DNA from: Blasia pusilla
Taxonomy: Eukaryota; Marchantiophyta; Marchantiopsida; Blasiales
Direction of reading: 5' to 3'
DNA length: 64,000 nucleotides
NCBI GenBank assembly: GCA_050084515.1
Contig: CM114274.1
Span: 3,162,001-3,226,000 of the forward strand
A model generated the notes under the pieces. The model did not search any database. It was not told the DNA's origin and saw nothing but the letters and a program-made list of their open reading frames with translations. Positions within the stretch are counted from its first letter, which is position 1. Each line of letters begins with the position of its first letter. Position numbers and translations under genes: made by a program. This document shows positions 48,780 through 60,400 of this stretch, piece after piece.

Positions 48780-49830
48780 ACGTACGCAATGAGAGCGTGT
48801 GACTTGGGTCGTCCTGGCTGGCAGGGAGGCCGGCGAGAGTGCCTCGCTGGCCACTGCGCACCACGTCCGCACGGCGGCTCCAACTGCAAAGTGAACGAGA
48901 ATTTAGTTTCCGCGAAAAGTCAGGTGGGAACTGGTGCGTACGTGGGTTACTGAAGCGCGGGTGGCTCCAGCGAGGATCGCGGGCGGGTCACCCCGCGGGG
49001 TCAGTTGAGAATCGCGGGCGGGTTTCCAACACCGCCACGGGTGCGTCCAGCGATCGACCCTCCCACCCGCACCGTGGATCATCCGTCCGTCCGTCCGTCC
49101 GCGCAGAGGGGAACCCTTCGCCGGGAATTCACTCGTTGCATCCACTGCATGCGGGAACTTCGCCGGGAAGATTGGAACCAAAGCTAAGCCACGGAGCTAC
49201 GCTAAGCTCATACGCTTAGCGTCGGGTTTAGCGCGGAAGTAGAGAGATGCTGTTCTCTACACTACCTGTAATGTGTAATGTGTGTGTTCATGACGTATCC
49301 CAAGGTGCGCGCTCGGAGCCAGCGGCCGAATGGCGCGGCCATAGATGCGCGAGCAGCAGCTCATGTCGAGTGGTGTGGCAGCTCATGTTACTCGGTGCGC
49401 GGACGCAGCGAGAGCAAGACGACCACTCGAAGTTCATCGCGGGAGGGAGAGAGCGAGGGAGGCGACGAATGCGGAAACTGACAAAGCAAAGCGGAGAAAA
49501 CGAAACCGAAAAAAGAAGCGAACGAAACAAAAACTATAGTTGAAATGAGAAAAAGTGCGTGCGGTGATCGTGATCGGCAGGTTCCTGACTCCCTCGAGCG
49601 CCTGCCCGACCGACCATGAAAGGCGATGCTCGGGAGTCGGACAAAGCGCACACTCTCACCCTTCGCACTTTGACTGTTTCATTTCATTCCACGCTATTCG
49701 TAGGGGTTACGGCCATGGTAACTGCCGCGCCACCGCTCTCGCCTGTCGAGGCCCAAATGTAGAGCTGTTCCGTGACGCACAGGTACGGGTGTAGGGCATG
49801 AAAATCGGTGGTCGAGCCGCGGGCGAAGTT
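48780..49830. other. GC-rich island with CGTCC repeats
   Basis: Abrupt GC-rich patch. It contains CCGTCCGTCCGTCCG at about 49,081-49,100, two copies of ATCGCGGGCGGGT (about 48,975 and 49,011), and CGCCGGGA twice (about 49,120 and 49,152). Open frames on both strands (for example 48,839-49,219 +, 126 codons) show no recognisable domain. It could be a CpG-rich promoter and exon, or old degraded coding sequence. Confidence 0.3.
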
Positions 49831-49943
49831 CACTCACTCCCTTTCACACTTGGCACTTTTCAATTCACGGCCATGAGCATGGTAATTGCAGTGCAACCGC
49901 TCTCTCGGAATGCAGTGCCCGCCACGACGCACTGAATGGAAGT

Positions 49944-49978
49944 AAGGAAGGAAGGAAGGAAGGAAGGAAGGAAGGAAG
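49944..49978. repeat. (AAGG)n microsatellite
   Basis: About eight to nine AAGG units, perfect. Confidence 0.95.
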
Positions 49979-50133
49979 TGCACCGTCTTGGGTAATGTCA
50001 GCAAATCATATAGGTACTCCATTGAAAGCAGTTTTAATCTGTCCAAAAACCATGGACTGATGAATATTTACATTCGTCGCAAGCCACACCAATTCTCGCA
50101 ATTGTTCGCCAGCAGCTTCTGTGCGCTTGCCAG

Positions 50134-50640
50134 GTGGTTACGGAGCCCTGTGGTCGCGAGATGCGAGCAGAGTCCTTGAGGCGAGGGAGGATTAATATGA
50201 CCGCTGCTCAACTCATGTGCATTCCAGCTGCGCTCCGCTTCTCTCACTCGAAAATGGTGAAAGACCCCCATTCTTTAAGGCATGGATCACCAGAGTGGAT
50301 CGCCAAGTTCTACTTCCTGTGCAGCCCAGGCTTCCAACGAGGCGGAACTCGGTCTTTGTGCTTCCTAAAGAGCGTCCGCAGTCAGCTATGGCCGGTGCAT
50401 TGGGAACTTCACAGCAGTGCTCTGGATAAGGCGTCTGCATTGCTTGTAGACCCTGCACGCAGGGATAACAATGGTTTAGTGGCTGCTAGGTCGAGTGACA
50501 ACCTTCCTTCTCGTAAGAGCTTGGGGCTGTTTAAATGCACTTCTTCTGGAGGTTGTGTGCACGTCCTGTCAGTTTCTCAGCTGAACAAGGGCTCTACTCC
50601 GGAAATTGAGAACATCAGAGTGGAAATGGTGGCCACATAA
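50134..50640 (+). CDS. Unrecognised open frame, 168 codons
   Basis: Among the longest uninterrupted frames outside the transposons, ATG 50,134 to TAA 50,638. It begins MVTEPCGREMRAESLRRG, is fairly rich in Ser, Leu and Arg, and has a middle stretch KFYFLCSPGFQRGG. I see no signal peptide, membrane segment or known motif. Other frames in the same interval are also open (50,217-50,429 + and 50,213-50,458 -), which weakens the case for coding. It may be a degraded fragment or part of an exon. Confidence 0.2.
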   Translation: MVTEPCGREMRAESLRRGRINMTAAQLMCIPAALRFSHSKMVKDPHSLRHGSPEWIAKFYFLCSPGFQRGGTRSLCFLKSVRSQLWPVHWELHSSALDKASALLVDPARRDNNGLVAARSSDNLPSRKSLGLFKCTSSGGCVHVLSVSQLNKGSTPEIENIRVEMVAT

Positions 50641-50879
50641 TTGCAGATGTCGATTGGATGGGACTTTCTTATCAGGATGAACCGATTCGTTTGATATCAG
50701 CCAGATTCAGGGCTCCCCACTGTCCACAAGGTTACGTAGTGATGAATCGAAGGTTCTCCAACTGAAATTGACAGCCTCTGCAGCGAAGTCGACAGCCTCT
50801 GCAGTGGATGTGTTGCTGCAGGAGAGTCCCCAATGTGGAAGTACCTTTCTTCTTGTGAGGACTTCCATCAATGGACTTC

Positions 50880-51180
50880 AAGGAGCTCCATCTCACCTCG
50901 ACAGACTTTCAGGTTCCAGCTCACCCCAACAAAATGCTCACCTCAACGAACTTGAGAGGTCCATCTCACCTCAACAGACCTCAGGGATCCATCTAACTTC
51001 AACCAACTTCCAGAATCCATCTTACCTCAACAAACTTAAAAGATCCATCTCACCTCATCAAACTTCAAGGACCCATCTGACCTCAACGAATTCATGGATC
51101 CATCTCAGCCCCACAAACTTACATGACGCATCTCCACTCATGAGAGTTCAAGGACCTCCATTTCACCTCAACAAACATCC
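50880..51180. repeat. Degenerate ~28-30 bp minisatellite
   Basis: About ten diverged units built around CCATCTCACCTCAACAAACT, then TCAAGGAT or similar. The array stays open in one frame, part of a 219-codon frame 50,768-51,427, giving a Ser/Thr/His/Pro-rich peptide with repeated PSHL and SISPQQTS motifs. A repeat without stops tends to stay open by chance, so I do not call a gene. Confidence 0.75.
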
Positions 51181-51344
51181 TCAGCAGATTGGGTTTGTTC
51201 CCAGATCTCCTGAACTGTTTTTTTGTGCAATCCATCATTCCATGATTCATGAAGAACCTCTGGAGACAGTGACAGCGACACTGGGTTCTGCATGCGATTT
51301 CCAAACCATAGCTTGCTGCTTGGGCCATAGAGAGCTTCAACATC

Positions 51345-51470
51345 TCCAGAATCCAAGCAGATGGAAAATAGGGGGGGAAGTGAGAGAACATCAAGATGGA
51401 TCTAGTCCAGAATCCAAGCAGAGGTAAAACAGTGGGGAGTGAGAGCACATCAAGAAGGATCTGGTCAGTG
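51345..51470. repeat. Tandem duplication, ~60 bp unit, two copies
   Basis: CCAGAATCCAAGCAGATGG begins the first unit and CCAGAATCCAAGCAGAGGT the second. Both continue GTGAGAGNACATCAAGANGG. Nearby, GGGCTTGGAATGAGGT also occurs twice (about 51,585 and 51,612). These are local duplications of the same style as the minisatellite upstream. Confidence 0.75.
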
Positions 51471-51639
51471 GATTTCCATGGATGCTTCTTTGGATCGTAC
51501 TTCAACTAGAAAACTCTCACAAGTAAATTGAAGCCACCAAATGGAATACCGGGACCACCCAAAATTCGAGTTTAGTATCTAGCCAGGGCTTGGAATGAGG
51601 TCACAAATCAGGGCTTGGAATGAGGTTATGAATTGGGCT

Positions 51640-53129
51640 CCACAAAAGTGAAATACAAGAATTGAGTGTAAGGAGAAGTGGTTAAGTTTGGCATGAGATG
51701 TGGTGTGCTACACGCATTGCATGGGTTGGATATTAGTCATTACTGGTGTTGGAAGAGTAAGGAAAGTGAAGAGAGAGTGTTGAGTTGGATGCACCTACCT
51801 CTTCCATCCAATAGTGAAAAAACGAGATTTCATGAGTGTTTGGAATTTGCTGGAATGCCTTGGGCAAGAGCATTGTGATGGGGAGTTTGGGAATAACACC
51901 CTCGGACCTAAGAGGTCATGTCTTTAGAAAAATTGGGTTGCCATTTCACCCTATACCTTTTTGTCCCCCTACTTGAAGTGCTGGTTGTTTGTTTTTTTGT
52001 TTTGTTTTTGAATTAATTTTTTTAAAAATAAAATTTTAATGAAATTATATTTTTATACGTTTTAATCTACATTATTATAAGAGGATGGTTTTACCCAATC
52101 CATTGTGGTCTACACTTGCCCTTTGAGGACTCCTCTCTTGTTGACATGTTTAAAGAGGGAGTTAAATTAATTAAGGATGGAGAATGGGCAAAGAGAGGTT
52201 AAGAAAGGGCGAGGAGACAAGAGAAAAAGCATGTATGAGACTAATGTATGCTATTATTGTTAATATGGTATGTACAATAAAACAAACAATTGTAGAGCCC
52301 TCCACATGATTGATCCATCTTCCCACAAATTCAAAAATTTTCCATTAGCATGTTTCTTGTTGTCTATAATATGAAAAATATGTTTTGCATTTTGAATGCC
52401 ACATGTCAATCAAACAAGTTAGTGTGTGCCCCTGGTGTAGGTCTATCTTCCAAAATGATAATTTGCTCTCAAAATTGTCGAGTGCCATTTTAAACCAACG
52501 ATCATATCGGCTAGGAACGCGAGCAATCTTGTTGGCTGAGAGTGCAAAGTGTCAAGAGGAGAAGAGTTTGAAAAATGAAGGGACATTATACAAAAATAAT
52601 ATAGATGTTTGTAAATGAAAAATATCCCCTCATTTGAATAACAAGTGAAAAAGAACACCGGAAACATCATGATAAATAGAAAGTCTATACTATTACCGGA
52701 GGATGGGTTTAGAGAACCCCTCCTCCTCCTCCTCTCGACACCTGTCCTTTGAGGGCTTTCCGGTGTTGACACATATCAACACTAGGGAAATAAATATAGT
52801 GAAGAAGAGAAAGGAAAACTGAATGAGTAGGGAAATGGGATTCAAGATTCTTCTTTCAAGATTTATGTCACTCCAGTTTTTGAAAAAAGGGGATGCTTGA
52901 ATTTGATAAGAAGGGAGAAGTGATTTCATTTAAAAATAAAAATTGTTTTAGATTTAAGAAAGAATGAGAAGTAAAGGTGTTTATTATTTCTCCTGCCATA
53001 AAAAGTGGAGGTACAAAGTCTCGAACCCAAAGAACCCGTCTTCTCATAAGATGGACGGGCATGAAAGTAATCCTTGAAAAAAACATTTGTGTTAGATCAA
53101 GGTCAAGAAAACATTTGCTTTCCCGCCTA
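51640..53129. other. Intergenic, no gene recognised
   Basis: AT-rich. Frames up to 109 codons (for example 52,443-52,772 -) show no family resemblance. Nothing supported. Confidence 0.4.
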
Positions 53130-53470
53130 ATCACGAAACTGCAAGCTCCCGCCGCAGCAGCAAATAGAATCCCGGCGGAGGTACTGCCGCAGCGGCATTG
53201 TGGATCCCGGCGGAGTTAGCCTACGCGGCGCCGTGGATGCCGGCGGAGGTGGGCGGGCCGACGAGCTCTCGCGCAGAGAACCAGCGGAGGCGTGCGGAGC
53301 GATGACGTGGACGAGCAACGTAAACGATCGCAAATCCGCAAGCTTCCGCCGCAGCGGTCGCGTAGATTAGGGCGAGCGCGAGCGCGAGCGCAAAGGCTCA
53401 TGACTCAGCTCCCGAATGCACGACACACAGTGTCCAGCGCAACAGCAGGGCGAGCTGTAGAGCTAGCAAG
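53130..53470. other. GC-rich patch with GCCGCAGC and CCGGCGGAG repeats
   Basis: Contains GTGGATCCCGGCGGAG and GTGGATGCCGGCGGAG (about 53,200 and 53,232), several GCCGCAGC motifs, and a GAGCGCGAGCGCGAGCG run at about 53,373-53,391. All frames are Arg/Pro-rich low-complexity text. No gene recognised; it may be a promoter-type island. Confidence 0.35.
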
Positions 53471-53949
53471 CTAAACATGGTCATGTTGCAGGCGCCATCC
53501 CAAAACCTCGCGTTTCGCGCTGGCACTGCGTGAACGAAATAAGAGTCATTAACGAAACCTGCAAACCTCCGAAAACCTAGAAATTCGAGGTGACAGTGCG
53601 AGAATTGGAGTCCGACATTAAACCTCTGAAAACCTACCAATTCGCGCTGCTAGTGCGAGGAGTGAGACACGGATATAAAATCTTAGTGGTACCCGTGGAA
53701 ATAAAAAAAGATTGATGTGGCACACAAATTTAAATTTCTTGCAGTCCTTTCAAACTGTTTGCAAATCACTTCTATGTGCTTTCTCCCATAATAGTGGTAC
53801 ATCCGGAAGAGGATGGGTGATGAGGGAACCCACCGAAGGAAGGGGTCACACTCAATTAGGATAAAAGAAAAAAGGGGTCAAATTCAACAATAAGAATGAT
53901 CAATTATGCCTACATAAATAAATGCACAAGATTTCATGCTAAGATAACC

Positions 53950-54335
53950 AAACGTAGAGTGTAACGAGAGACCGTGTCGGCTGCGCTTAGAGAAACAAAT
54001 GCGAAAGGTTTCATGGGCCGAGAATGTAGTGAGAGACAATATTGGCTACGCCTAATGAGACAACTGCAGAAGGTTTCGAAGTCCTACCGACTAAACTCAT
54101 CAATCGCAAAAACAATGGTTCCACGGGCAGACTGCAGTGGCAGACGGTATCGGCTACGCCTAGAGAAACAAATGCGGAAGGTTCCATGGGCCTGAGAGTG
54201 TAGTGAGAAACAAACAAGTGATGGATGACTTTTGATGGACCCGAAAGTGCGGTGGACCGGAATATGTAGTGGAAGATCGGCTACCCCTAAAGAAAACCGA
54301 TGCGGAAGGTTTCATGGGCCCATTGCGACAGCTGC
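53950..54335. repeat. Degenerate tandem array downstream of the AAED1 gene
   Basis: Four or more diverged units of about 85-125 bp. Core strings are GTGTAGTGAGAGAC, ATCGGCTACGCCTAGAGAAA, CAAATGCGGAAGGTTTCATG and GGGCC. They are best seen at 53,955, 54,025, 54,135 and 54,270. The array lies just beyond the 3' end of the AAED1 coding region and may reach into its 3' untranslated region. No coding sense. Confidence 0.75.
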
Positions 54336-54350
54336 TCACAGAGCGAGTTT

Positions 54351-54387
54351 TTGCCGTAAGAATATGTTGCACATATTCTTACAGCAA
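54351..54387. terminator. Perfect-stem hairpin 3' of the AAED1 stop codon
   Basis: GTAAGAATATG (54,356-54,366), loop TTGCA, CATATTCTTAC (54,372-54,382); four further pairs (TTGC/GCAA) extend the stem across one mismatch. It lies about 65-100 nt after the AAED1 stop codon on the same transcript, so it is probably in the 3' untranslated region. A structural role in 3' end formation or mRNA stability is inference only; terminator is used as the nearest type. Confidence 0.55.
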
Positions 54388-54448
54388 CACGTCGGATCAT
54401 TAGGTCATCAGATTGGCTGTTTGGAGCGTCGAAGGTCCTGAGGCGTCT

Positions 54449-57400
54449 TCATTTGCAACAGGCCGAGATCACTTCGTCCATGTCCGGTTCATCTCCAGCT
54501 TCCGCATCCTGCACAGCGCCAGAAGGAGAGATGCGCTGTCAATTTCCAAGGCAGGCGTCTTCATTTCCAGCGGGCTCATCTTCATTTGAAGTAGTAGGTC
54601 ACTCTGCATCCGCCACGGCGTGTCTGACTATCATCCCACACAGCTCGAGAGAAGAGGCAGCGTCTGAGAACTGGACGAACTAATCAAATGCTGCACAACG
54701 GAACTCATCAAATGCTCCACCCAACACGTCCCACACGGGACGAGGTTCCTTTAACCGAGCTGGTCAAATGCTTGACCACCCTTGTCTCAAACCACGAGAC
54801 GAATGAAAACCCAACCGTCAAATGGCTGACCAGATGTGTCAGGCGATGGGGAGAATCGTGATCGTTGGATGTGAGGAGAAATCGGCTGTCAATCGAACGA
54901 GCAACAAATATGTCGCACACACCACAATGCCGAACGGAGCCGAACCTAAAAAAACCGAACCGAACCGAACAGGCGAACGCAACTGAGAAATCGGCCGACC
55001 AAACATGGCAGGTGCCGCGGAACTTCAAAGTCGGCCGGGATTACATCTATACACCACCGGAAGAATCACGACTTAACTGGCAACTGCTTGACCAAACATG
55101 TCAGGTAAATGGGAACATCGTAAGTAGGATCCAAACGAGTCAAGTCCAGTAGTGAAACTATAAGCAAAAGGTGTTTCACCAAACATGTCAGTTAATTTGG
55201 GAAGGTTTCGGAAGTCGGATCCAGTCGACTTCAGCGGGGGACTTCTACTGGGGGTTCGCGAGAGATGTCAGCGACTGTGGATACTTTATGGTAGGTCGGA
55301 TCCTAATGGGCAGTTTCAGTGAAATTATAGGAGGTCTAAAACTCCCACCTTCCGGCCAATTTCACTGAGGGCTTGACCAGACATGTCAGGAGGGGTGATT
55401 TGGAGCACTGTAAGTCGGATCCAAATGCGTCAATTTCAGTGACCTCATCATTCTAAGGCTGCGCTGCTAAAGATTTGATTTAAACTTCCACCTTTGAGCC
55501 GTCGCCTCAGATATTCTCGCGGCGACACGCCCACGTACTTGATAAAAAAGATCAATTTCAGTGAACTTACGTAAATATACTATACAAGGGCTGCACTGCC
55601 AAAAGACAGAAGGGCTGCACTGCCAAAAGACAGAAGAAGGTTTAACCAAAAGTCGCAACTTTGGTCTTCTCCCCTGAGATTGAACCTCTGGGTAGCATTG
55701 GAAGTCGGATCGAAATGGGTCAATTTCACTGAACTCATTCTGTAAGCGCTCCGCCGCCAACGGTTTAATTAACCAAAACTCACATCTTTGGGTGCTCGCC
55801 TGACAACAGATTAGAGCATTCTGATTTCTAAGTTGGATCCAAATGTTAAAACTTCGGTGTACTCTTATGCACCGTACAATGGCTCCAGGCATAAGGTTTA
55901 ATTAAGTAAAACTCACACTTTGTGTAGTTTTACTTGATCTTATTAAGTTCAGATTAATTTTCAATAGGGACCGGGAACACTCGATCCACTTCGAATTCAG
56001 GCCCGCTTCAAAACCGTTGGTTCAGAAAATGGAAACTAAACGAAAAAGTAAAATCTTAATTAAAATATCACGAAAACTGGGATACGACGGGAATACGCCC
56101 TACGGGATTTGAACTAATTCGGGTACAAGTCCTATACAGGTCTGCGCCGCAGGAGGTTTACTTAATTAAAACTCTCACCTTTCAGTCGTCACCTGAGAGA
56201 TCCGAACTCTACGGAACTTTGTAATTCGTTACGAATCGGCTGCGCTGCAAAAGGCCTACTTGTTGAGTATAGTTAAAACTCAGACCTTGGGATCGTCGCC
56301 CGAGAGATTTGACTTCTGTGGACACTTCAAATTGGGATATAGCTAACTACCAACACTCTACAAGAACTGCGCTGGAGAAGGCTCAATTGGTGACAAACAA
56401 TTAATACTCACACGCATGTATGCCAATGGGATAATGCCAGGTGATTAGAAGAAAAATTAAAACTGTTGAAATCTTCTGGGCCGTCGCCTGAGAGATTCGA
56501 ACTCTCGCGGGGAAACCCCATGTACTTAGCAGGCACACGCCTTAACCACTCGGCCAAAGCGACACATATGTAAGCGGCTCCTTGACAATAGTATTTGGGG
56601 TCGGTCAGCTTACCTTCATTGAGTAGCGAACTGTGTTGACACCTGGGCCTGCCACGAGAAGACCCCCCTGCAGCCTGCAAATTCAGCCCACCAAGCATAT
56701 TGAGGATGAAGAGATTGGGCCATAGCCTTTTTAGATCTAGAGAGGAGTGAGGTCGCCTAGCTCTTTTTGGGTCATTCACCACTGTAGCTGATGCACCTAT
56801 CTTCTTCAGTGAAGGTATTGGAAACCATAGCTAATGGACTGGTTGGGCTATCAGCTTCAGTGAAATGATTGAACACCATAGCTGATCGACTTGTAGTCTT
56901 CAGTGATCGAACAGAAAACCATAGCTAATGGACATACCCTCTTCAGTGATTGAACAGAAACCATAGCTAATCGACCTCTCCTCTTTAGTGAAGTGATTGA
57001 CCACCATAGGTAATCTACCTATTGTCTTCAGTGATTGGACAGTAAACTATGCATAGCTAATCGACCTATCCTCTTCATTGAAGTGATTGACCACCATAGC
57101 TAATCTACCAATCGTCTTCAGTGATTGGACCGTAAACCACAGCTGGTCCACCTCTAGTCTTAAGTGAGGTGATTGAAGATGGTGGGGACTATTCTCATGT
57201 ATACTGTTGCAACAAAAGAATGAACCATTGAAAAATCATAGCTAATCAATCTACACTCTTGAGTGATTGAACAGGAAACCACAGCTATTCGACCTATCCT
57301 CTTCAGTGACGTGATTGAACACCATAGCTAATCCACCAATCATGTTCAGTGAAGTGATTGAAGATAGTGGGGACTATTCCCCATTATCTTCAACCACTTC

Positions 57401-60400
57401 ACTGGAGATGGTGGGCTTGGTGCTGTCCTGTTGCAATAAAAGAAGGTATCTTCAAAAACTGTCGTGAATTGACCAATGACGTATTGGCAGGTGAAGTATA
57501 TATGAAATTAATGAAAATGTCGAGAAAAATCTGGGAATAGTCAATTACATGGATAGCTCATGGACATGCAATCAATGGCCTGCCATCTAAATGGAGCTGG
57601 TCAAAATGTCATGGAAGTGACATTCTAGATGTAGGAAGAATGATTATTATCTTAGGGTTCGTTTAAGGGCAGCCTCCATCTAGCCATGCCGCCTCTGGCT
57701 GCCCCCTCCCCTTCTCTTCTCTCCATCTCTTCCACACCACTGCTATATATGTTCAACTAGTGCTCTCTGCTCCGTTGTGAAGCACTCACTCTCGGCCAAG
57801 ATGCTGTTGCAGTATGGTACGAATCTCTTTGAGGGGTCAACTTGTTTTTACTTTTGTCCCATGTGTCATAACTTGGTTTTACAACACTTTCTTGTTCAGG
57901 ATTAGCTGGAGTGTTATTAGAGTGTGTTTATGTTAGTTGGGAGGTTGTGAGGGTGGAACCGTGTAGTGAGCTAGGCCTAGAGAGGCCATTAAGACTCTAA
58001 TTTTGTACTCTTAGTTAGGTCTCAACAATGTTTCTAGTCCCTCTACTCTCTAGATTCTTATTAGGAAAGTGCTACGTCTACCTTAGGGATCTCTCCATCA
58101 ATGGAGGCTTCATGCATGAAACCTATGTATTGAAGTTAGTTAGACTTACGAATTCATGTGTGAAAATAGGGAGTACACTAGTTTGTTCTAAAATGCACTT
58201 GTAAAATGAGATTATGGATACTAAGGAGAGCCACCACGAAGCCAATGTGTGGACAAAAAGACCGACCACAATTTTTTCTCGCATGCGAAAAGAAGAAAAT
58301 AACATGGTTCTAGGATGTCAAACACATATACCCTACCACCTAAGGGTACCGCTACATCCATATATAGTCCCCTAACCCTTCTGTTTGCAAAAGTACCTCA
58401 AGGAAATCTTTGTGACCATTGTGATAGATGCATTTCAATGACACTACGTTTGACACCATATTCATTGAAAACGGGGGAGTGTATAGGTTCCCTTACCAAC
58501 CCCCCCTTTCGATTGTGTCCTTGTAAAAAGATGTTCCCCAATCTTGGCTGTAGCCTTCCAAAGTAGATTGTACCAATTTGACTAATGACTGCAATCACAA
58601 GTACAAAGACTTTCAATACTTGAATTGGTTGGATGGTAACACTTTTCATTAGTTGTTCATAAAAATAGTAATAGGTACTCATCTCTATGCATGTGAAACT
58701 CATTTCTATTGTAGTTCTTGGTGGTTGTCACGCACATTTACATTAGTATATAACATATATTGTTGTCAATCGATTAATAGGAAATTGGAAACCATACTCA
58801 TCGATGAAATTAGAACTGTGATATCTTTTGAACTATTCATGTTGATGACACATGTCACCAACAACAATTGCAGTATTTAGTTAAAATAAATGTTTTATAA
58901 TTGACGTTGATTGAAAGAATCTTCATTGAAACAGGAAAATATGATTCTTTTGATTGTGGTGTTTTGAAGGCCCAACTTTAGAAGACGAGTTCCCAAATCT
59001 CACCTCCTTGGGAACTCTTAGCTACCTTTCCCACTCCATCTGGAGTGACATGAGATCTTCTTTAACTCTTAGAAGATTTTTTTTAATGATTGCATCTCAA
59101 AGTAATCAATAAAAATGCACATTACTTGTCATAAATCAGAAACAAAAACTTGAAACCAAACCCATCCTTCACACTTAAATTTGCTACAAAATATATTATG
59201 AGCATTGACTGATGTGGCTGATATTTACTCATAATTTAAATTTCCTTTTAAGTGGGTTCCAATGATTCTGACGCCCATGCTTATTGGTCAAAACTAGTAC
59301 TACATTGCCTACCCGAGCACTGCCCTAGGTTGGATTTGCAAAAAGCCCCTTTTCTTCTTTTTGAAGGCTTCACTTCTTTTCGTGAGTGTGAATTTCCATT
59401 CCCAGGAAGAGCCTGACGGTCTTTATAATATAGATGGATCTAAATATTGAGATTTGCATGTTGCCCCTAGCCATTACCCATTACCATAAAACTAGAATTT
59501 AGCTCATTGGGACAAAGGTAACCATGTTGGAAGTTCCACACAAACACTACCCATAAAATAGTTTACCTATGAAAAGCAAGGTTACCTTAATTTCAATGGG
59601 CATGACCATTTCCTGCCAAACTTAATATGGGGGAGTACATCACAAAGTTCATAATTAGTGTGCAAGGAGAAAATGTGCCCCATTGTCATAATGGTTACAT
59701 GGGAATTTTATCGATAACAATGGGATTCTTGTGAAACCTTGTATGGCTGGAGAAATGACTGAAGGAGGACACTTACGTTTGGGTTGAGCACGGTGCTGGG
59801 TCCACTCGCAAACTCCAAAGCATCATAGCAAGCATGATTTGGGTCTGCATAAACCTCTGCACCCTCAACAATCAATGATCCCAACCATTTGTAAGGCCAT
59901 GATGCAAGCTTGGAGGTTGTAGTCTTGTAATGCAAGTGGGAGAAGTATACATAGTGAGGGACAATAACATCAGCAAATGAGAAGGTGATGGGAAAAACTC
60001 GTAAGAAAACAGGGAAGGGACTTGAGCAATCGAGCAACATCTGCCGCAAGAGTGCAAGGGGAAGACCCTTCTAAGATATAAACTGGCAACCACAAAAATA
60101 ATTGGAAGACAATTCCTTACCTCCTGGAAACCCAGTCTGCTCAACAAAAACTTGTGCCTGCCTTGCGAATCAGCAAAGAAGCATTGAGTCATTAGCTCTG
60201 AAAAGCCATGAATGGACAAGGTGTCCATGGGACAAACTTCATGACAACTCAAGTGTGGTTTTATGGCCAAGACCATTCACAAGGTGCACGAAGGAAAGAA
60301 ACAATCGGAAAGGATGGGAAAACCCATCATACAAACGAACACAAGGGAGACCCAAGCCACAAGACAAGAAAAATGAACAATAAGCCATATAAGAACCCTT

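Noticed and set aside
50880-51180. CRISPR-like array
   Set aside because: Units are diverged and contiguous, without unique spacers, in a plant nuclear context; an ordinary minisatellite.
56100-56130. GGGATTTGAACTAATTCGGG as a second tRNA
   Set aside because: B-box-like text only; no acceptor, D or anticodon arms around it. Treated as part of the degenerate array.
58398-58703. 101-codon - strand frame with MSFTCIEMSTYYYFYEQ
   Set aside because: It is out of phase with the real coding frame of AAED1 exon 7, which lies inside it (58,497-58,588).
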